A stretch of 64,000 nt of DNA from Marinomonas piezotolerans (GTDB lineage Bacteria > Pseudomonadota > Gammaproteobacteria > Pseudomonadales > Marinomonadaceae): assembly GCF_003362755.1 (NCBI RefSeq), contig NZ_QKRA01000010.1:1-64000 (forward strand), given 5' to 3'. Below are positions 6,415 through 15,963 of this stretch, piece after piece. The notes beneath the pieces are model-generated. The model had not been told where the DNA came from. It searched no databases and was given only the letters and a program-made list of their open reading frames with translations. How positions within the stretch are numbered: position 1 is the stretch's first letter; each line of letters opens with the position of its first letter. The translations under genes were made by a program, and so were the position numbers.

Positions 6415-8232
6415 TTAACTTTTATGGAGGTACAGGTATATCTCTTGCGCCGTATTTCCACCAATACCTTTGACCTTAGCGATGTCGGCCTGACTTGCAG
6501 CCAACAACTCTTGATATCCGCCAAACGCTGTTAATAATTCTTTGCGACGTTTGGGCCCAATCCCTGGGATGTTCTCTAAGGCAGAGTGACGACGCTTTTT
6601 ATCACGGCGGCGGCGATGCGCGGTAATCGCAAAGCGATGGGCCTCATCACGAATGTGTTGGATCAGGTGTAGCGCAGACGAATCAGGTGGCAAGACCACT
6701 TCGTCTTCCTTCGAGCCGATATAGAGTGTTTCCAAACCCGGCTTACGAGTATCTCCTTTTGCTACACCGAGGAGAAAAATGTCGACCAACCCTAATTCTT
6801 TTAGCACATCTTGAGCTTGCTTTAATTGGCCTTTACCACCATCAATTAACAGTACGTCGGGAGGTGGCAATTCGCCATCTTTGACACGTTTGTAGCGACG
6901 AGTGAGTGCTTGATGCATCGCACCATAGTCGTCCCCAGCGGCTACGCCTTCGATGTTAAATGAACGATAGCGCTTTTTGTCCGGTCCTTCTGGTCCGAAT
7001 ACGACACAGGAGGCCACTGTCGCTTCACCACTAGAGTGAGATATATCAAAACACTCCATATGAGTCGGTGGCTCTTTGAAACCTAGCACTTTTTGCAGCG
7101 CTGTGATACGGCTAAAGTGGTTACGCTTATCGCTCAGTCTGGCTTGAAGCCCCTGCTCAGCATTGAGCTTAGCGAGATCCAACCAACGGGCTCGTTGCCC
7201 TCTTACACTGGACGTCACTTCAATTTTTTTGCCGCTGGTTTCAAACAAAGCTTCTGCTATCGCTTCCTGATCTTCGATGGCATGGCTCAGTATGATGGAT
7301 CGTGGCAATTCATTGATACCGCCAATGTAGAGCTGCGCTAGAATCGACGAAATAAGTTCTGACTCGGTAATTTCGATGGGCATTTTAGGGTAATGACTTT
7401 TACTGCCTACAACCTTACCTTGACGAACCATCATGACGTGAACACACAAACCACCCGGCTGAATGATTGCTGCCACCACATCGGCATCGCCAGTTTGTCC
7501 GTAGACATTTTGCTCTTCTTGAACATGTTTAAGCTGTACAATTTGATCGCGCAAGGCAGCGGCTCGTTCAAATTCCATATCGCTTGCCGCAATCGACATC
7601 TGTTGCGTAATCTCGCCTGTAAGCTCCTGATTTTTACCTTCTAGAAACATGCGCGCATGACGAACATCTTCTTGATACTCTTCGTCTGAAATAAGATCAA
7701 CACAAGGCGCTGAACAGCGCTTTATTTGGTACTGCAAACAGGGGCGTGTACGGTTGGTATACACGGAATCTTCACATTGACGGACCTTGAATACTTTCTG
7801 CATGGTAATCATGCTTTCTTTAACCGCACTGCCACTAGGATACGGCCCGTATAGCTTACCTTCTTTGCTTTTGTTACCACGTCGAAACAATATGGCGGGG
7901 TGTTGGTGATTTGAAATCAATATATAGGGATAGGATTTATCATCACGCAATAAAATATTGTAGGGCGGACGATGTTGCTTAATGAGGGTTTGCTCAAGCA
8001 AAAGCGCTTCCGTCTCGCTTTTGGTGACAGTCACTTCAATGGCGTCGATTCGACTGACAAGCGCCATTGTTTTAGTGCTCAAACCAGTCGCACGAAAATA
8101 GCTCGACACACGGTTTTTTAGGTTTTTGGCCTTCCCTACATAAAGCAACTCATCATTGCCATACATCCGATAGACACCGGGGCGAGAAGTAAGATTTTGT
8201 ACGAAATGCTTTGGATCAAAGTCTTGCGACAC
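6415..8232 (-). CDS. uvrC: UvrABC excinuclease subunit C
   Basis: Makes the 3' and 5' incisions in nucleotide excision repair after UvrA2B has located the lesion. Domains in order: GIY-YIG nuclease (about 15-95, with GVYRMY and YVGKAKNLKNR), a cysteine-bearing linker (CLQYQIKRCSAPC near 165-177), UVR motif binding UvrB (about 200-235), RNase-H-like 5' nuclease domain (ECFDISH...GEATVAS...LLIDGGKGQL) and C-terminal helix-hairpin-helix pair (NIPGIGPKRRKELL, KVKGIG). 605 residues is normal. It follows uvrY by 18 bases and precedes pgsA, so it is co-transcribed with the response regulator. Confidence 0.97.
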   Translation of the reverse strand: MSQDFDPKHFVQNLTSRPGVYRMYGNDELLYVGKAKNLKNRVSSYFRATGLSTKTMALVSRIDAIEVTVTKSETEALLLEQTLIKQHRPPYNILLRDDKSYPYILISNHQHPAILFRRGNKSKEGKLYGPYPSGSAVKESMITMQKVFKVRQCEDSVYTNRTRPCLQYQIKRCSAPCVDLISDEEYQEDVRHARMFLEGKNQELTGEITQQMSIAASDMEFERAAALRDQIVQLKHVQEEQNVYGQTGDADVVAAIIQPGGLCVHVMMVRQGKVVGSKSHYPKMPIEITESELISSILAQLYIGGINELPRSIILSHAIEDQEAIAEALFETSGKKIEVTSSVRGQRARWLDLAKLNAEQGLQARLSDKRNHFSRITALQKVLGFKEPPTHMECFDISHSSGEATVASCVVFGPEGPDKKRYRSFNIEGVAAGDDYGAMHQALTRRYKRVKDGELPPPDVLLIDGGKGQLKQAQDVLKELGLVDIFLLGVAKGDTRKPGLETLYIGSKEDEVVLPPDSSALHLIQHIRDEAHRFAITAHRRRRDKKRRHSALENIPGIGPKRRKELLTAFGGYQELLAASQADIAKVKGIGGNTAQEIYLYLHKS

Positions 8233-8250
8233 TTGATAACTACCTTCTAC

Positions 8251-8892
8251 TTAGATTAATCCAAGTACATTATACCTCATAGCAAGGCGTGCAAGCTCTA
8301 CATCGCTCTCAACACCTACTTTATTGAATATTCTTTTGCGAAAAGTGCTCACAGTCTTATCCGAAACATTCAGCTTATCGGCAATGTCTTTGGTCTTTAC
8401 GCAGTCTACAATCATTTGTGCAACTTGCAGTTCACGGTCAGATAATTCATCGAAGGGTGACTCGGCGCCTTTCTTAGTGGTGCGGGACAACGCCACTTTT
8501 TGCGCCACGACCCTCGAAAGGTATTGCTCGCCTTTGAGCACGACGTCAATCGCTTCCAGTAATTCGGGCATGTCTGACCCTTTAGCAACATAACCACTTG
8601 CACCGGCCTCCATCATTTTAGAAGGATATGGTGCATCGTCGGTACCTGATAAAGCGATCACTTTAACATTTGGGAATAAGCGTTTTATTTCTCGTGTTGC
8701 CCCAAGACCACCAATCCCTGGCATATGCACATCCATAAGGACAATATCAACAGGGTCTTTACGAAGCACTTTCAAGGCATCTTCACCACTGTGAACTGCC
8801 CCCCATACTTCGACACCTTCGACGTCTTCTATGACACGCTTGATCCCTTCACACACCATAGTGTGATCATCAACGATCAAAATCTTACGCAT
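8251..8892 (-). CDS. uvrY: GacA/UvrY-type response regulator
   Basis: 213-residue NarL/FixJ-type regulator. The receiver domain (1-120) has the acidic pair DD near 8-9, phosphoacceptor Asp in DIVLMDVHMPG (about 54) and conserved Lys in YVAKGSD. A LuxR-type helix-turn-helix (about 145-205) follows: LSDRELQVAQMI...KDIADKLNVSDKTVSTFRKRIF. Position directly before uvrC-pgsA identifies it as UvrY/GacA, which with a BarA/GacS kinase drives CsrB/RsmZ-type small RNAs and so controls carbon storage, motility and secondary metabolism. The kinase is not in the window. Confidence 0.93.
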   Translation of the reverse strand: MRKILIVDDHTMVCEGIKRVIEDVEGVEVWGAVHSGEDALKVLRKDPVDIVLMDVHMPGIGGLGATREIKRLFPNVKVIALSGTDDAPYPSKMMEAGASGYVAKGSDMPELLEAIDVVLKGEQYLSRVVAQKVALSRTTKKGAESPFDELSDRELQVAQMIVDCVKTKDIADKLNVSDKTVSTFRKRIFNKVGVESDVELARLAMRYNVLGLI

Positions 8893-9038
8893 CTCTACCT
8901 CACAAACTGCTTAATCTATAACGCCACATCTTACCGATTACTGTTAGTTGCTAAAAGCAAATAAGTTTCACAATCGGTAGCATTTTGTAATAAAAGAACG
9001 CTACAACATGGTTTTACTAATCCGCCAACGCATTATAT

Positions 9039-9848
9039 TTATTGCGGCAACGTTCCAGAATAGCCTAATTTCTTCAATGCTTCTTGCGCACGAGCTCGAT
9101 ATTGCGCACGAATTTTGGTCCGTGGAGTTTTGTAAAGGTAATACAAATGGGGGGCTACATCCGTCTCTGGAACATTCAGATCACTCGCAATGCTGGCAAT
9201 CAATGCGTCCAACACTGGAGACTTTTTATCTTCTATCATCACAACTGAAGGTATCTTCAGTTTTTCACCATTAATCACTCTATCTACTAGCGATATATAG
9301 CTTTTTTCAAACAATGGCCACGTCACTCTCTCGTCTTCCGTACTGAGCCGATACCATCCTGTATCCGCTCCCGCAAAAAATACCGCCGGGTGAGACCAGT
9401 GAAATTGGCGCGGATCACTCCGACATTGGCAGGCTTCAGCGTAAGCTCGTCGAGGATCAGGTAAACCATAGGCTTGATACGCGGTATGAATAACCGACAA
9501 GAACTCAGAAATGGTTGGCGGCCAAGCAAAGCGTTCTTTTGTACGCTCGACGGCATATGCCAACAGCGGCTCTTGGAATCCCTTTAACGCTATCGCCCAC
9601 TCTCGCTTCGCCAGCTTCACCTCTTCGGTCGTAGAATAAGCAGACGCAAACTTATGGGTATAAATCGCTTTAAAGCGTGCAAAAAGCATATTGACCAACA
9701 CTCGGGTGCGTTGATCAGCTTCTTGAGACTCTTGGGTCGTCCCAGGTCGCTCGCTACCAGTCTGTGTCGTGGATGTTTGTGAGAGCGCTGCTGACTTGTT
9801 CGCGATTGGATTTAGAATTTGCCGAGTAGGCTGTTGAGGTTCCTTCAT
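9039..9848 (-). CDS. Lambda-P-like replication (helicase loader) protein
   Basis: 269 residues. After a low-complexity, S/T/Q-rich N-terminus (1-50), the core has the order seen in phage lambda P: a VNMLFARFKAIY helix, KREWAIAL, a WPPTISEF segment matching lambda's LPSPGQF, GLPDPRRAYAEAC, WSHPAVFFAG, GWYRL and a final LVDRVINGEKLKIP helix matching lambda's INRGEAIPEP. Lambda P delivers DnaB helicase to the origin. The start at 9848 overlaps the DnaT-like gene by 95 bases and lacks a good ribosome site; the Met at codon 54 (9689) is an alternative but would trim the start of the helix. Translational coupling with the upstream gene is likely. The family call rests on remembered motif order. Confidence 0.6.
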   Translation of the reverse strand: MKEPQQPTRQILNPIANKSAALSQTSTTQTGSERPGTTQESQEADQRTRVLVNMLFARFKAIYTHKFASAYSTTEEVKLAKREWAIALKGFQEPLLAYAVERTKERFAWPPTISEFLSVIHTAYQAYGLPDPRRAYAEACQCRSDPRQFHWSHPAVFFAGADTGWYRLSTEDERVTWPLFEKSYISLVDRVINGEKLKIPSVVMIEDKKSPVLDALIASIASDLNVPETDVAPHLYYLYKTPRTKIRAQYRARAQEALKKLGYSGTLPQ

Positions 9849-10590
9849 AGGATTGTCGATCCGATTGCTTGTATTGCCATTGACGTTTCACGTATTTAAA
9901 AAATTCGCTGTTCCAAGTTCTAACATTTTTACGCTGTTCTTTAATTCTAAGCAAGAACTCCGCAAGCAAAGACTCTGCGAACGCTCGCTCAATACCAGCC
10001 TGTTGAATTTGTTCGAATGTAGCGTCTTCAGGTAGCCATTGATCGGGTTGGCGGTTGCGCTCTTTTGCTTCAAGGTATAAATCGAAATCTGAAACGCCTC
10101 GCCGATCGCCTTTACCTGCCATAGGCATTGGTGCCACACCACGATTGTCTGGTTCCGAAACACGATTTCGATTTGTGAAGGTCGCCTGAGGCTGATCTTT
10201 TTTTGAGGCTTCGCTTTGTAAACGAGATAATTTGCCTAGAGCATCTTCTTTCTCATTAGATTGGCGCTTGAAATGATCTCTTGATGCGGGTTTCACACTC
10301 TCAATTTTTTCGCTGTCGTTTCGTTCTTGCTCTAGTAAAAGCTCTAGACCTACATCAGTTTTACGAAACTGAATATGCCCTGCCATTTGGAGGCTGGTCA
10401 GAAGTCGAACGATATAAGGGGCCGTCCAAAACGGCAACATATCAACCAAATCACGGTGTGAAATGACCATTTGTCGAGTACGTAGATGGTGCGCTCGCTG
10501 ACGAAGAAAAGTCAGCAATACGCACTCTTCTAGCCCTAATTCAGCGGCTAGGTTAAATGAGATCGGTAACGTGAAATCGGTAACGGACAT
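9754..10590 (-). CDS. DnaT-like primosomal/replication protein
   Basis: 278 residues from the MSVTDFTLPISFNL start at 10590; an in-frame Met at 10674 is rejected because the extra residues look non-conserved. The N-terminus (1-95) is winged-helix-like: an ECVLLTFLRQ helix, SHRDLVDMLPFWT and LLTSLQMAGHIQF. A charged linker follows, then a DnaT-type single-strand-binding domain (about 185-245): QWLPEDATFEQIQQAGI, FAESLLAEFLLRI, W.SEFFKYVKRQW. In E. coli DnaT hands DnaB/DnaC to PriA-marked forks. Paired here with a lambda-P-like gene, it suggests a chromosomal helicase-loading module. The ribosome site is weak. Confidence 0.65.
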   Translation of the reverse strand: MSVTDFTLPISFNLAAELGLEECVLLTFLRQRAHHLRTRQMVISHRDLVDMLPFWTAPYIVRLLTSLQMAGHIQFRKTDVGLELLLEQERNDSEKIESVKPASRDHFKRQSNEKEDALGKLSRLQSEASKKDQPQATFTNRNRVSEPDNRGVAPMPMAGKGDRRGVSDFDLYLEAKERNRQPDQWLPEDATFEQIQQAGIERAFAESLLAEFLLRIKEQRKNVRTWNSEFFKYVKRQWQYKQSDRQSYEGTSTAYSANSKSNREQVSSALTNIHDTDW

Positions 10591-10839
10591 AAAAATAAAA
10601 GAAAATAATTGGTAGTTTTTCAGTCTATCAAATGGTGCGCGTATTAGCACGATAACTCTAGTTTTGCGTACCAATCAAGCTATGCATTTTGCTCTACCAC
10701 AAACGTATTGCAAAATAATTTCTAAAGCATGAATTACAGTTGACAGGGCAATATCGCACTTCTATGCTGGGATTGTGCCGTAAAGTTTGTCTCCCTTACG
10801 AACTTAATTGTCGGCCAACTTTACTGAGGAGAAAGTTGT

Positions 10840-11157
10840 ATGTACACAATAAATATTACTGGTCATCACGTCGACATCACCCCAGCCATCAAAGATCACA
10901 TCAACGAAAAAATGAACAAAATAGCAAAGCTCAGTGATCAAATTACCTCCGTCAATGTGACCCTAGTGAAAGACAGTAAAGAACAAAAAGCGGAAGCACG
11001 AATTCACTTACCTGGCAAAGAACTCTTTGCAACGGCTTCCACTGAAGACCGCCTATTCCACGCGATTGATAGCATGATTGAAAAGCTGGCGCGCCAAGTT
11101 GATAAACATAAAACCAAACAGGCTTCTGGCACGCATAAAGCGACTGTAGCGTCTTAA
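10840..11157 (+). CDS. hpf: Short-form ribosome hibernation promoting factor
   Basis: 105-residue member of the HPF/RaiA (sigma-54 modulation/S30Ae) family, which binds the 30S decoding site in stationary phase and promotes 100S dimers or silences 70S ribosomes. The fold signature is present: NITGHHVDITPAIKDHI, a basic helix KMNKIAKLSDQI, VTLVKDS, and the final amphipathic helix AIDSMIEKLARQVDKHK. Length fits the short HPF type with no dimerisation domain. A GAGGAG ribosome site precedes the ATG. It is monocistronic and followed by a strong terminator; it is not next to rpoN as in enterobacteria. Confidence 0.92.
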   Translation: MYTINITGHHVDITPAIKDHINEKMNKIAKLSDQITSVNVTLVKDSKEQKAEARIHLPGKELFATASTEDRLFHAIDSMIEKLARQVDKHKTKQASGTHKATVAS

Positions 11158-11179
11158 ATATAACCTTGCCTTACCTGAA

Positions 11180-11205
11180 AACGCCTGCCTTGTGCAGGCG
11201 TTTTT
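11180..11205 (+). terminator. Terminator of hpf
   Basis: AACGCCTGC / GCAGGCGTT stem with a short CTTGT loop followed by TTTTT. Confidence 0.9.
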
Positions 11206-11293
11206 AATTGTCGTATCGAAATGAGTTGAAGTTTTGAACTACTGGCCGCATAGTCTGTCTTATAAAGGTATTATTCATAAGGAGAACCTTAAC

Positions 11294-11950
11294 ATGCGTT
11301 ATACAGATGCCCTTTCGACACACACGTCCCAAGAGGCCAACAAGACGCTTCGCAACACCTACGGTTTGCTTTCTTTAACCTTGTTGTTTAGTGCTTTCAC
11401 GGCAGGGATCAGTATGGCATTCAACTTGCCACACCCTGGTTTGATCATTACTTTGGTTGGCTTCTACGGGTTACTTTTCCTTACTCATAAATGTCGTAAC
11501 AGCGCGACAGGTCTGCTTTGCGTATTTGCATTGACTGGTTTCATGGGGTTAACCCTTGGTCCAATCCTTAATGCGTATCTAAGCATGGCCAACGGCACAA
11601 GTATTATTATGAGTGCGCTTGGGATGACGGGTTTATCATTCTTAGGCTTGTCAGCTTACGCAATCATTTCTAAGAAGGATTTTAGTTTCTTAAATGGCTT
11701 CTTGATGGTTGGTTTCTTCGCTCTACTGTTTGCGATGATCGCTGGCTTCTTCATTCAGCTTCCTGCACTGCAAATATTCATCTCCGTTGGTTTTACTTTG
11801 TTCTCAGCGGCAGTCATCCTGCTTCAGACAAGTGAAATTGTTCGTGGTGGTGAAACGAATTACATCATGGCAACGGTTAACTTATACGTTTCCATTTATA
11901 ATATGTTCCTTAGCCTACTGTCTCTTTTTGGTATGGCTAGTGACGACTAG
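11294..11950 (+). CDS. yccA: Bax inhibitor-1 / YccA family membrane protein
   Basis: 218 residues starting at MRYTDALS, chosen because AAGGAG lies just upstream; an in-frame ATG at 11234 would add 20 unlikely residues. A short soluble N-terminus with the family's NKTLRNTYGLLSLTLLFSA entry to helix 1 is followed by seven hydrophobic segments, and the final one carries the conserved acidic pattern near the C-terminus (FGMASDD). In E. coli YccA is a substrate and modulator of the FtsH/HflKC protease. It precedes the tus genes, as yccA precedes tusE in enterobacteria, but its own terminator separates them. Confidence 0.9.
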   Translation: MRYTDALSTHTSQEANKTLRNTYGLLSLTLLFSAFTAGISMAFNLPHPGLIITLVGFYGLLFLTHKCRNSATGLLCVFALTGFMGLTLGPILNAYLSMANGTSIIMSALGMTGLSFLGLSAYAIISKKDFSFLNGFLMVGFFALLFAMIAGFFIQLPALQIFISVGFTLFSAAVILLQTSEIVRGGETNYIMATVNLYVSIYNMFLSLLSLFGMASDD

Positions 11951-11966
11951 TAAAGATTTTCTCTTT

Positions 11967-11994
11967 AAAAGGCCGCAGACTGCGGCCTTTTTTA
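11967..11994 (+). terminator. Terminator of yccA
   Basis: AAAGGCCGCAG-ACTGCGGCCTTT hairpin followed by a T run. Confidence 0.9.
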
Positions 11995-12031
11995 TGTGTA
12001 AAATTCGCCAAAAGACTTTAACGAAAGCACT

Positions 12032-12424
12032 ATGAAATTTTCTTTGTTCATTACAGGTAGTCCAACATCCACTAAAGCGTGCCATAGCGCTTTAGATTTC
12101 GCGCTCGCTCTGATGCGCGGAGGTGATCACTCTCTCGCTGGTGTTTTTTTCTATGAAGACGCAACATACATAGCAAACCAGTTTGCGATGCCACCAAGAG
12201 ATGAGTGTCACATTGGTCAGGAGTGGGCCGATTTTGCCACTCAATATGAAATACCTTTGTATGTCTGTATCGCGGCTGCGATCCGCCGTGGGATAGTCAA
12301 TGACTCCGAAGCCAAGCGCTATGAGTTGGACACATCAAACCTTGCAAAACCATATCAGTTGGAAGGGCTCGGAACTTTGATTAGCCTTAGCAGTGAGTCT
12401 GATCGAATAGTGAGGTTTCGCTGA
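12032..12424 (+). CDS. tusD: Sulfurtransferase TusD (DsrE-like)
   Basis: 130-residue subunit of the cytoplasmic TusBCD hexamer, which accepts persulfide sulfur from TusA/IscS and passes it to TusE for 2-thiolation of tRNA wobble uridine by MnmA. The DsrE fold is recognisable (ALDFALALMRGGDHSLAGVFFY, then an alpha/beta core), and the active cysteine sits in IPLYVCIAAAIRRG at about residue 87. First of four tightly packed genes (tusD-C-B-E); tusC starts two bases after its stop. MnmA itself is encoded at 27.6 kb in this window. Confidence 0.92.
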   Translation: MKFSLFITGSPTSTKACHSALDFALALMRGGDHSLAGVFFYEDATYIANQFAMPPRDECHIGQEWADFATQYEIPLYVCIAAAIRRGIVNDSEAKRYELDTSNLAKPYQLEGLGTLISLSSESDRIVRFR

Positions 12425-12425
12425 G

Positions 12426-12770
12426 ATGAAAACGTTGATTTACCTTACTTCACCTACCTATTCATCGTTAGCTTTAAAAGAGGGCTTGGATCTCGCCTTG
12501 GTGTTAGGAACATTTGAGCAAGATGTCAGCTTATGTTTGACCGGTGATGCGTTAAGCCTATTACACATAAACCAGTCACCTTTACAGCGCCATGGGAAAC
12601 ATCTTTATAAGTTACTCGATGGGCTGGAGTTCTACGATATTGTCAATGTCTATGTTAAGGAAGATGAACTGCATAATAGCACCATAGAACTTTGGGACGG
12701 CATCACTTCTCTTAGTCAAGACGCATGGCACTCCATGCTCCGTGACCATACACATATCTATCGGTTCTAG
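12426..12770 (+). CDS. tusC: Sulfurtransferase complex subunit TusC
   Basis: 114-residue DsrF-like partner of TusD. The family start (YLTSPTYSSLALKEGLDLAL) and central LALVLGTFEQDVSLCLTGDAL strand are clear; the C-terminal YDIVNVYVKEDEL strand also fits. TusC lacks the relay cysteine and is structural. It lies between tusD and tusB with two- and eight-base gaps, so translation is coupled. Confidence 0.9.
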   Translation: MKTLIYLTSPTYSSLALKEGLDLALVLGTFEQDVSLCLTGDALSLLHINQSPLQRHGKHLYKLLDGLEFYDIVNVYVKEDELHNSTIELWDGITSLSQDAWHSMLRDHTHIYRF

Positions 12771-12778
12771 GGCAATAT

Positions 12779-13063
12779 ATGGCACTCTATCAAATCAACC
12801 AATCTATTTACCCAGCTGCCGTTGAGCAGGATTGGCAAGGCAGTTTGCAGGCAGGCGATGCCGTTCTATTAATTGAAGCTGGCGTGTTAAGGGCATCGCA
12901 ACACGCACCCGATTTAGCACGACTGCAAGAAAGAAATATTCAGATTTTTCTACGCGAGAGTGATGTATTAGCCTATGGCATCTCACCCACCGTCGGACAT
13001 CTTATTTCTGATGATGAATGGGTAACACAAACCACCGCCCACGACACAATAATCAGCTGGTAA
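12779..13063 (+). CDS. tusB: Sulfurtransferase complex subunit TusB
   Basis: 94-residue DsrH-like subunit of the TusBCD relay. Recognisable features are DAVLLIEAGVLRA (the family's D-x-hydrophobic-L-x-E-x-G-V strand), LARLQERNIQIFLRESDV and the terminal VTQTTAHDTIISW strand; the final Trp is typical. It starts eight bases after tusC and ends three bases before tusE. Confidence 0.88.
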   Translation: MALYQINQSIYPAAVEQDWQGSLQAGDAVLLIEAGVLRASQHAPDLARLQERNIQIFLRESDVLAYGISPTVGHLISDDEWVTQTTAHDTIISW

Positions 13064-13066
13064 ATT

Positions 13067-13387
13067 ATGACTCTTCCCTCCGAGCTATTTGACGAAGAAG
13101 GCTACTTACTCGATGTTTCTCAATGGAATGAACAATTGGCCGAAGACATCGCTGCCAGCGAGTCCGTCACTTTAACCCAAGAGCATTGGGAAGTAATTCG
13201 ACTATTACGTCGATTTTACGAACAATTCGAAGTATCACCTGCGATGCGTCCACTAGTAAAAGCAGTGGGTAAAGAGCTGGGCAGCGATAAAGGAAAAAGC
13301 ATTTATCTTATGAAATTATTTCCAGGGAGCGCCCCAAAACTTGCAGCGAAGATTGCCGGCTTGCCTAAACCCGCAAATTGCCTATAA
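13067..13387 (+). CDS. tusE: TusE / DsrC-family sulfur relay protein
   Basis: 106-residue DsrC-fold protein that takes persulfide from TusD and interacts with the MnmA-tRNA complex. The family ending GLPKPANCL places the active cysteine as the penultimate residue (C105) on the flexible arm. The helical core includes LTQEHWEVIRLLRRFYEQFEVSPAMRPLVK. The second regulatory cysteine of dissimilatory DsrC is absent (LFPGSAPKLAAK), which supports TusE over DsrC. Last gene of the tusDCBE unit. Confidence 0.93.
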   Translation: MTLPSELFDEEGYLLDVSQWNEQLAEDIAASESVTLTQEHWEVIRLLRRFYEQFEVSPAMRPLVKAVGKELGSDKGKSIYLMKLFPGSAPKLAAKIAGLPKPANCL

Positions 13388-13410
13388 AAAAGGCAGCTCA
13401 TCAGGCTGCC
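13385..13410 (-). terminator. Terminator between convergent tusE and SUMT genes
   Basis: GGCAGC / GCTGCC stem with a 7-base loop. On the minus strand it is followed by TTTTTT, so it mainly serves the leftward SUMT gene; the plus-strand T tract is weak. Confidence 0.8.
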
Positions 13411-13440
13411 CTTTCCTATCTTCAATTACGAGAATCAAAG

Positions 13441-14181
13441 TTAGTTATCAAACCACGCTAACTTGTTTTGTAGTGTCACAACATCCCCGATGATCAATAG
13501 TGCCGGCGACTTCACATTATTGTCTTGCGCAACTTGATAGACATCTTTAATCGTAGACGTGAATACTCTTTGTTCTGACGAGGTTCCCTTCTCTACAATG
13601 GCGATGGGCATAGATGGCCTCATTCCAAAACGGATTAAGGACTGTCCGATCGTTTCCAGTCCAGTTAAGCCCATATAAATAACCAAAGTCTGGGCTGGAT
13701 GAACGAGTTCGTCCCACGGTAATTCCGTCGTGCCATCTTTTAGATGACCCGTTAGAAAGCGTACTGACTGGGCGTAATCACGATGTGTAAGTGGTATACC
13801 AGCATAGGCGGCACACCCTGCTGCTGCCGTCACACCAGGCACAACCTCAAAGGGTACTTGCTCCTCGACTAGCTCTTCCAGCTCCTCACCACCGCGTCCA
13901 AAGATAAATGGATCCCCGCCTTTCAGGCGCACGACTACTTTGCCTTCTTTTGCTTTTGAGGCCAATAATACGTTGATGTCACCTTGCGGCAGACTATGTA
14001 ACGATTTTTCTTTGCCAACGTAGAGCTTCTCAGCGGTATCAGGGATCATGGCGATGATCTGCTCACCAACCAAACGATCATAGAGCACCACATCAGCGGA
14101 TAATAACAACCGATGGGCTTTGATTGTCAACAAATCCGGATCACCTGGCCCAGCACCAATTAAATATACTTTACCTGTCAT
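13441..14181 (-). CDS. cobA: Uroporphyrinogen-III C-methyltransferase (SUMT)
   Basis: 246-residue SAM-dependent methyltransferase that methylates uroporphyrinogen III at C2 and C7 to give precorrin-2, the branch point to siroheme and cobalamin. Signatures: [15 protein letters not shown] at the N-terminus, the DVVLYDRLV strand, [16 protein letters not shown] loop, [21 protein letters not shown] and [10 protein letters not shown]. It is the stand-alone methyltransferase without the CysG dehydrogenase/ferrochelatase half. It stands alone behind serS, separated by a terminator. Confidence 0.93.
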   Translation of the reverse strand: MTGKVYLIGAGPGDPDLLTIKAHRLLLSADVVLYDRLVGEQIIAMIPDTAEKLYVGKEKSLHSLPQGDINVLLASKAKEGKVVVRLKGGDPFIFGRGGEELEELVEEQVPFEVVPGVTAAAGCAAYAGIPLTHRDYAQSVRFLTGHLKDGTTELPWDELVHPAQTLVIYMGLTGLETIGQSLIRFGMRPSMPIAIVEKGTSSEQRVFTSTIKDVYQVAQDNNVKSPALLIIGDVVTLQNKLAWFDN

Positions 14182-14197
14182 AATTCCAATGTCTCAA

Positions 14198-14225
14198 ATA
14201 AAAAGCCCCATATTGGGGCTTTTCA
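14198..14225 (-). terminator. Terminator of serS
   Basis: Minus strand GAAAAGCCCC-AATAT-GGGGCTTTTT. Confidence 0.9.
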
Positions 14226-14240
14226 AATCGTCAAAACTCA

Positions 14241-15551
<1,311 letters not shown>

Positions 15552-15591
15552 TTATGTAGTTGGGTGATAAAAAAGTGTCTTTGCACATTGA

Positions 15592-15963
15592 CTAAAATAA
15601 ACGCGCTAGTCCGATACCAGCTATCAATGCTAAAACACCTAACAAACAGCTTAATGATAAATAGCTTACAGCACTTAGCCAAGCCTGCTGATTAAGAAGG
15701 GAGACAATTTCCAACGAAAATGTAGAAAAGGTCGTAAATGCTCCCAAGAAGCCAACCATTATCAATGGTCTTAATGGTTCGAGCGATGGCATTTTTTCAC
15801 TAATGACAACAAATGCCATCCCCATCAAAAAACTGCCAAGGATGTTAATCGACATCGTTGCAAGAGGAAAGTGCTGTCCCCACAGATTATTAATCCACTT
15901 TGTTGCACCAAATCGACACAAGGCTCCGACAGCCCCTCCTAACGCAATCATGATATACATCAT
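15592..15963 (-). CDS. crcB: Fluoride exporter/channel CrcB
   Basis: About 123-residue inner-membrane Fluc-type channel that lets cytoplasmic fluoride out. Four membrane segments are visible, with the family motifs GGAVGALCRFG, NILGSFLMG and GFLGAFTTFSTFS; the latter supplies the pore Phe box and central Na+ site. The start is the first ATG of ATGATG at 15963-15958, which overlaps the rarA stop (ATGA), so translation is coupled. An upstream in-frame extension inside rarA is rejected. No fluoride riboswitch is seen, consistent with its place inside an operon. Confidence 0.93.
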   Translation of the reverse strand: MMYIMIALGGAVGALCRFGATKWINNLWGQHFPLATMSINILGSFLMGMAFVVISEKMPSLEPLRPLIMVGFLGAFTTFSTFSLEIVSLLNQQAWLSAVSYLSLSCLLGVLALIAGIGLARLF

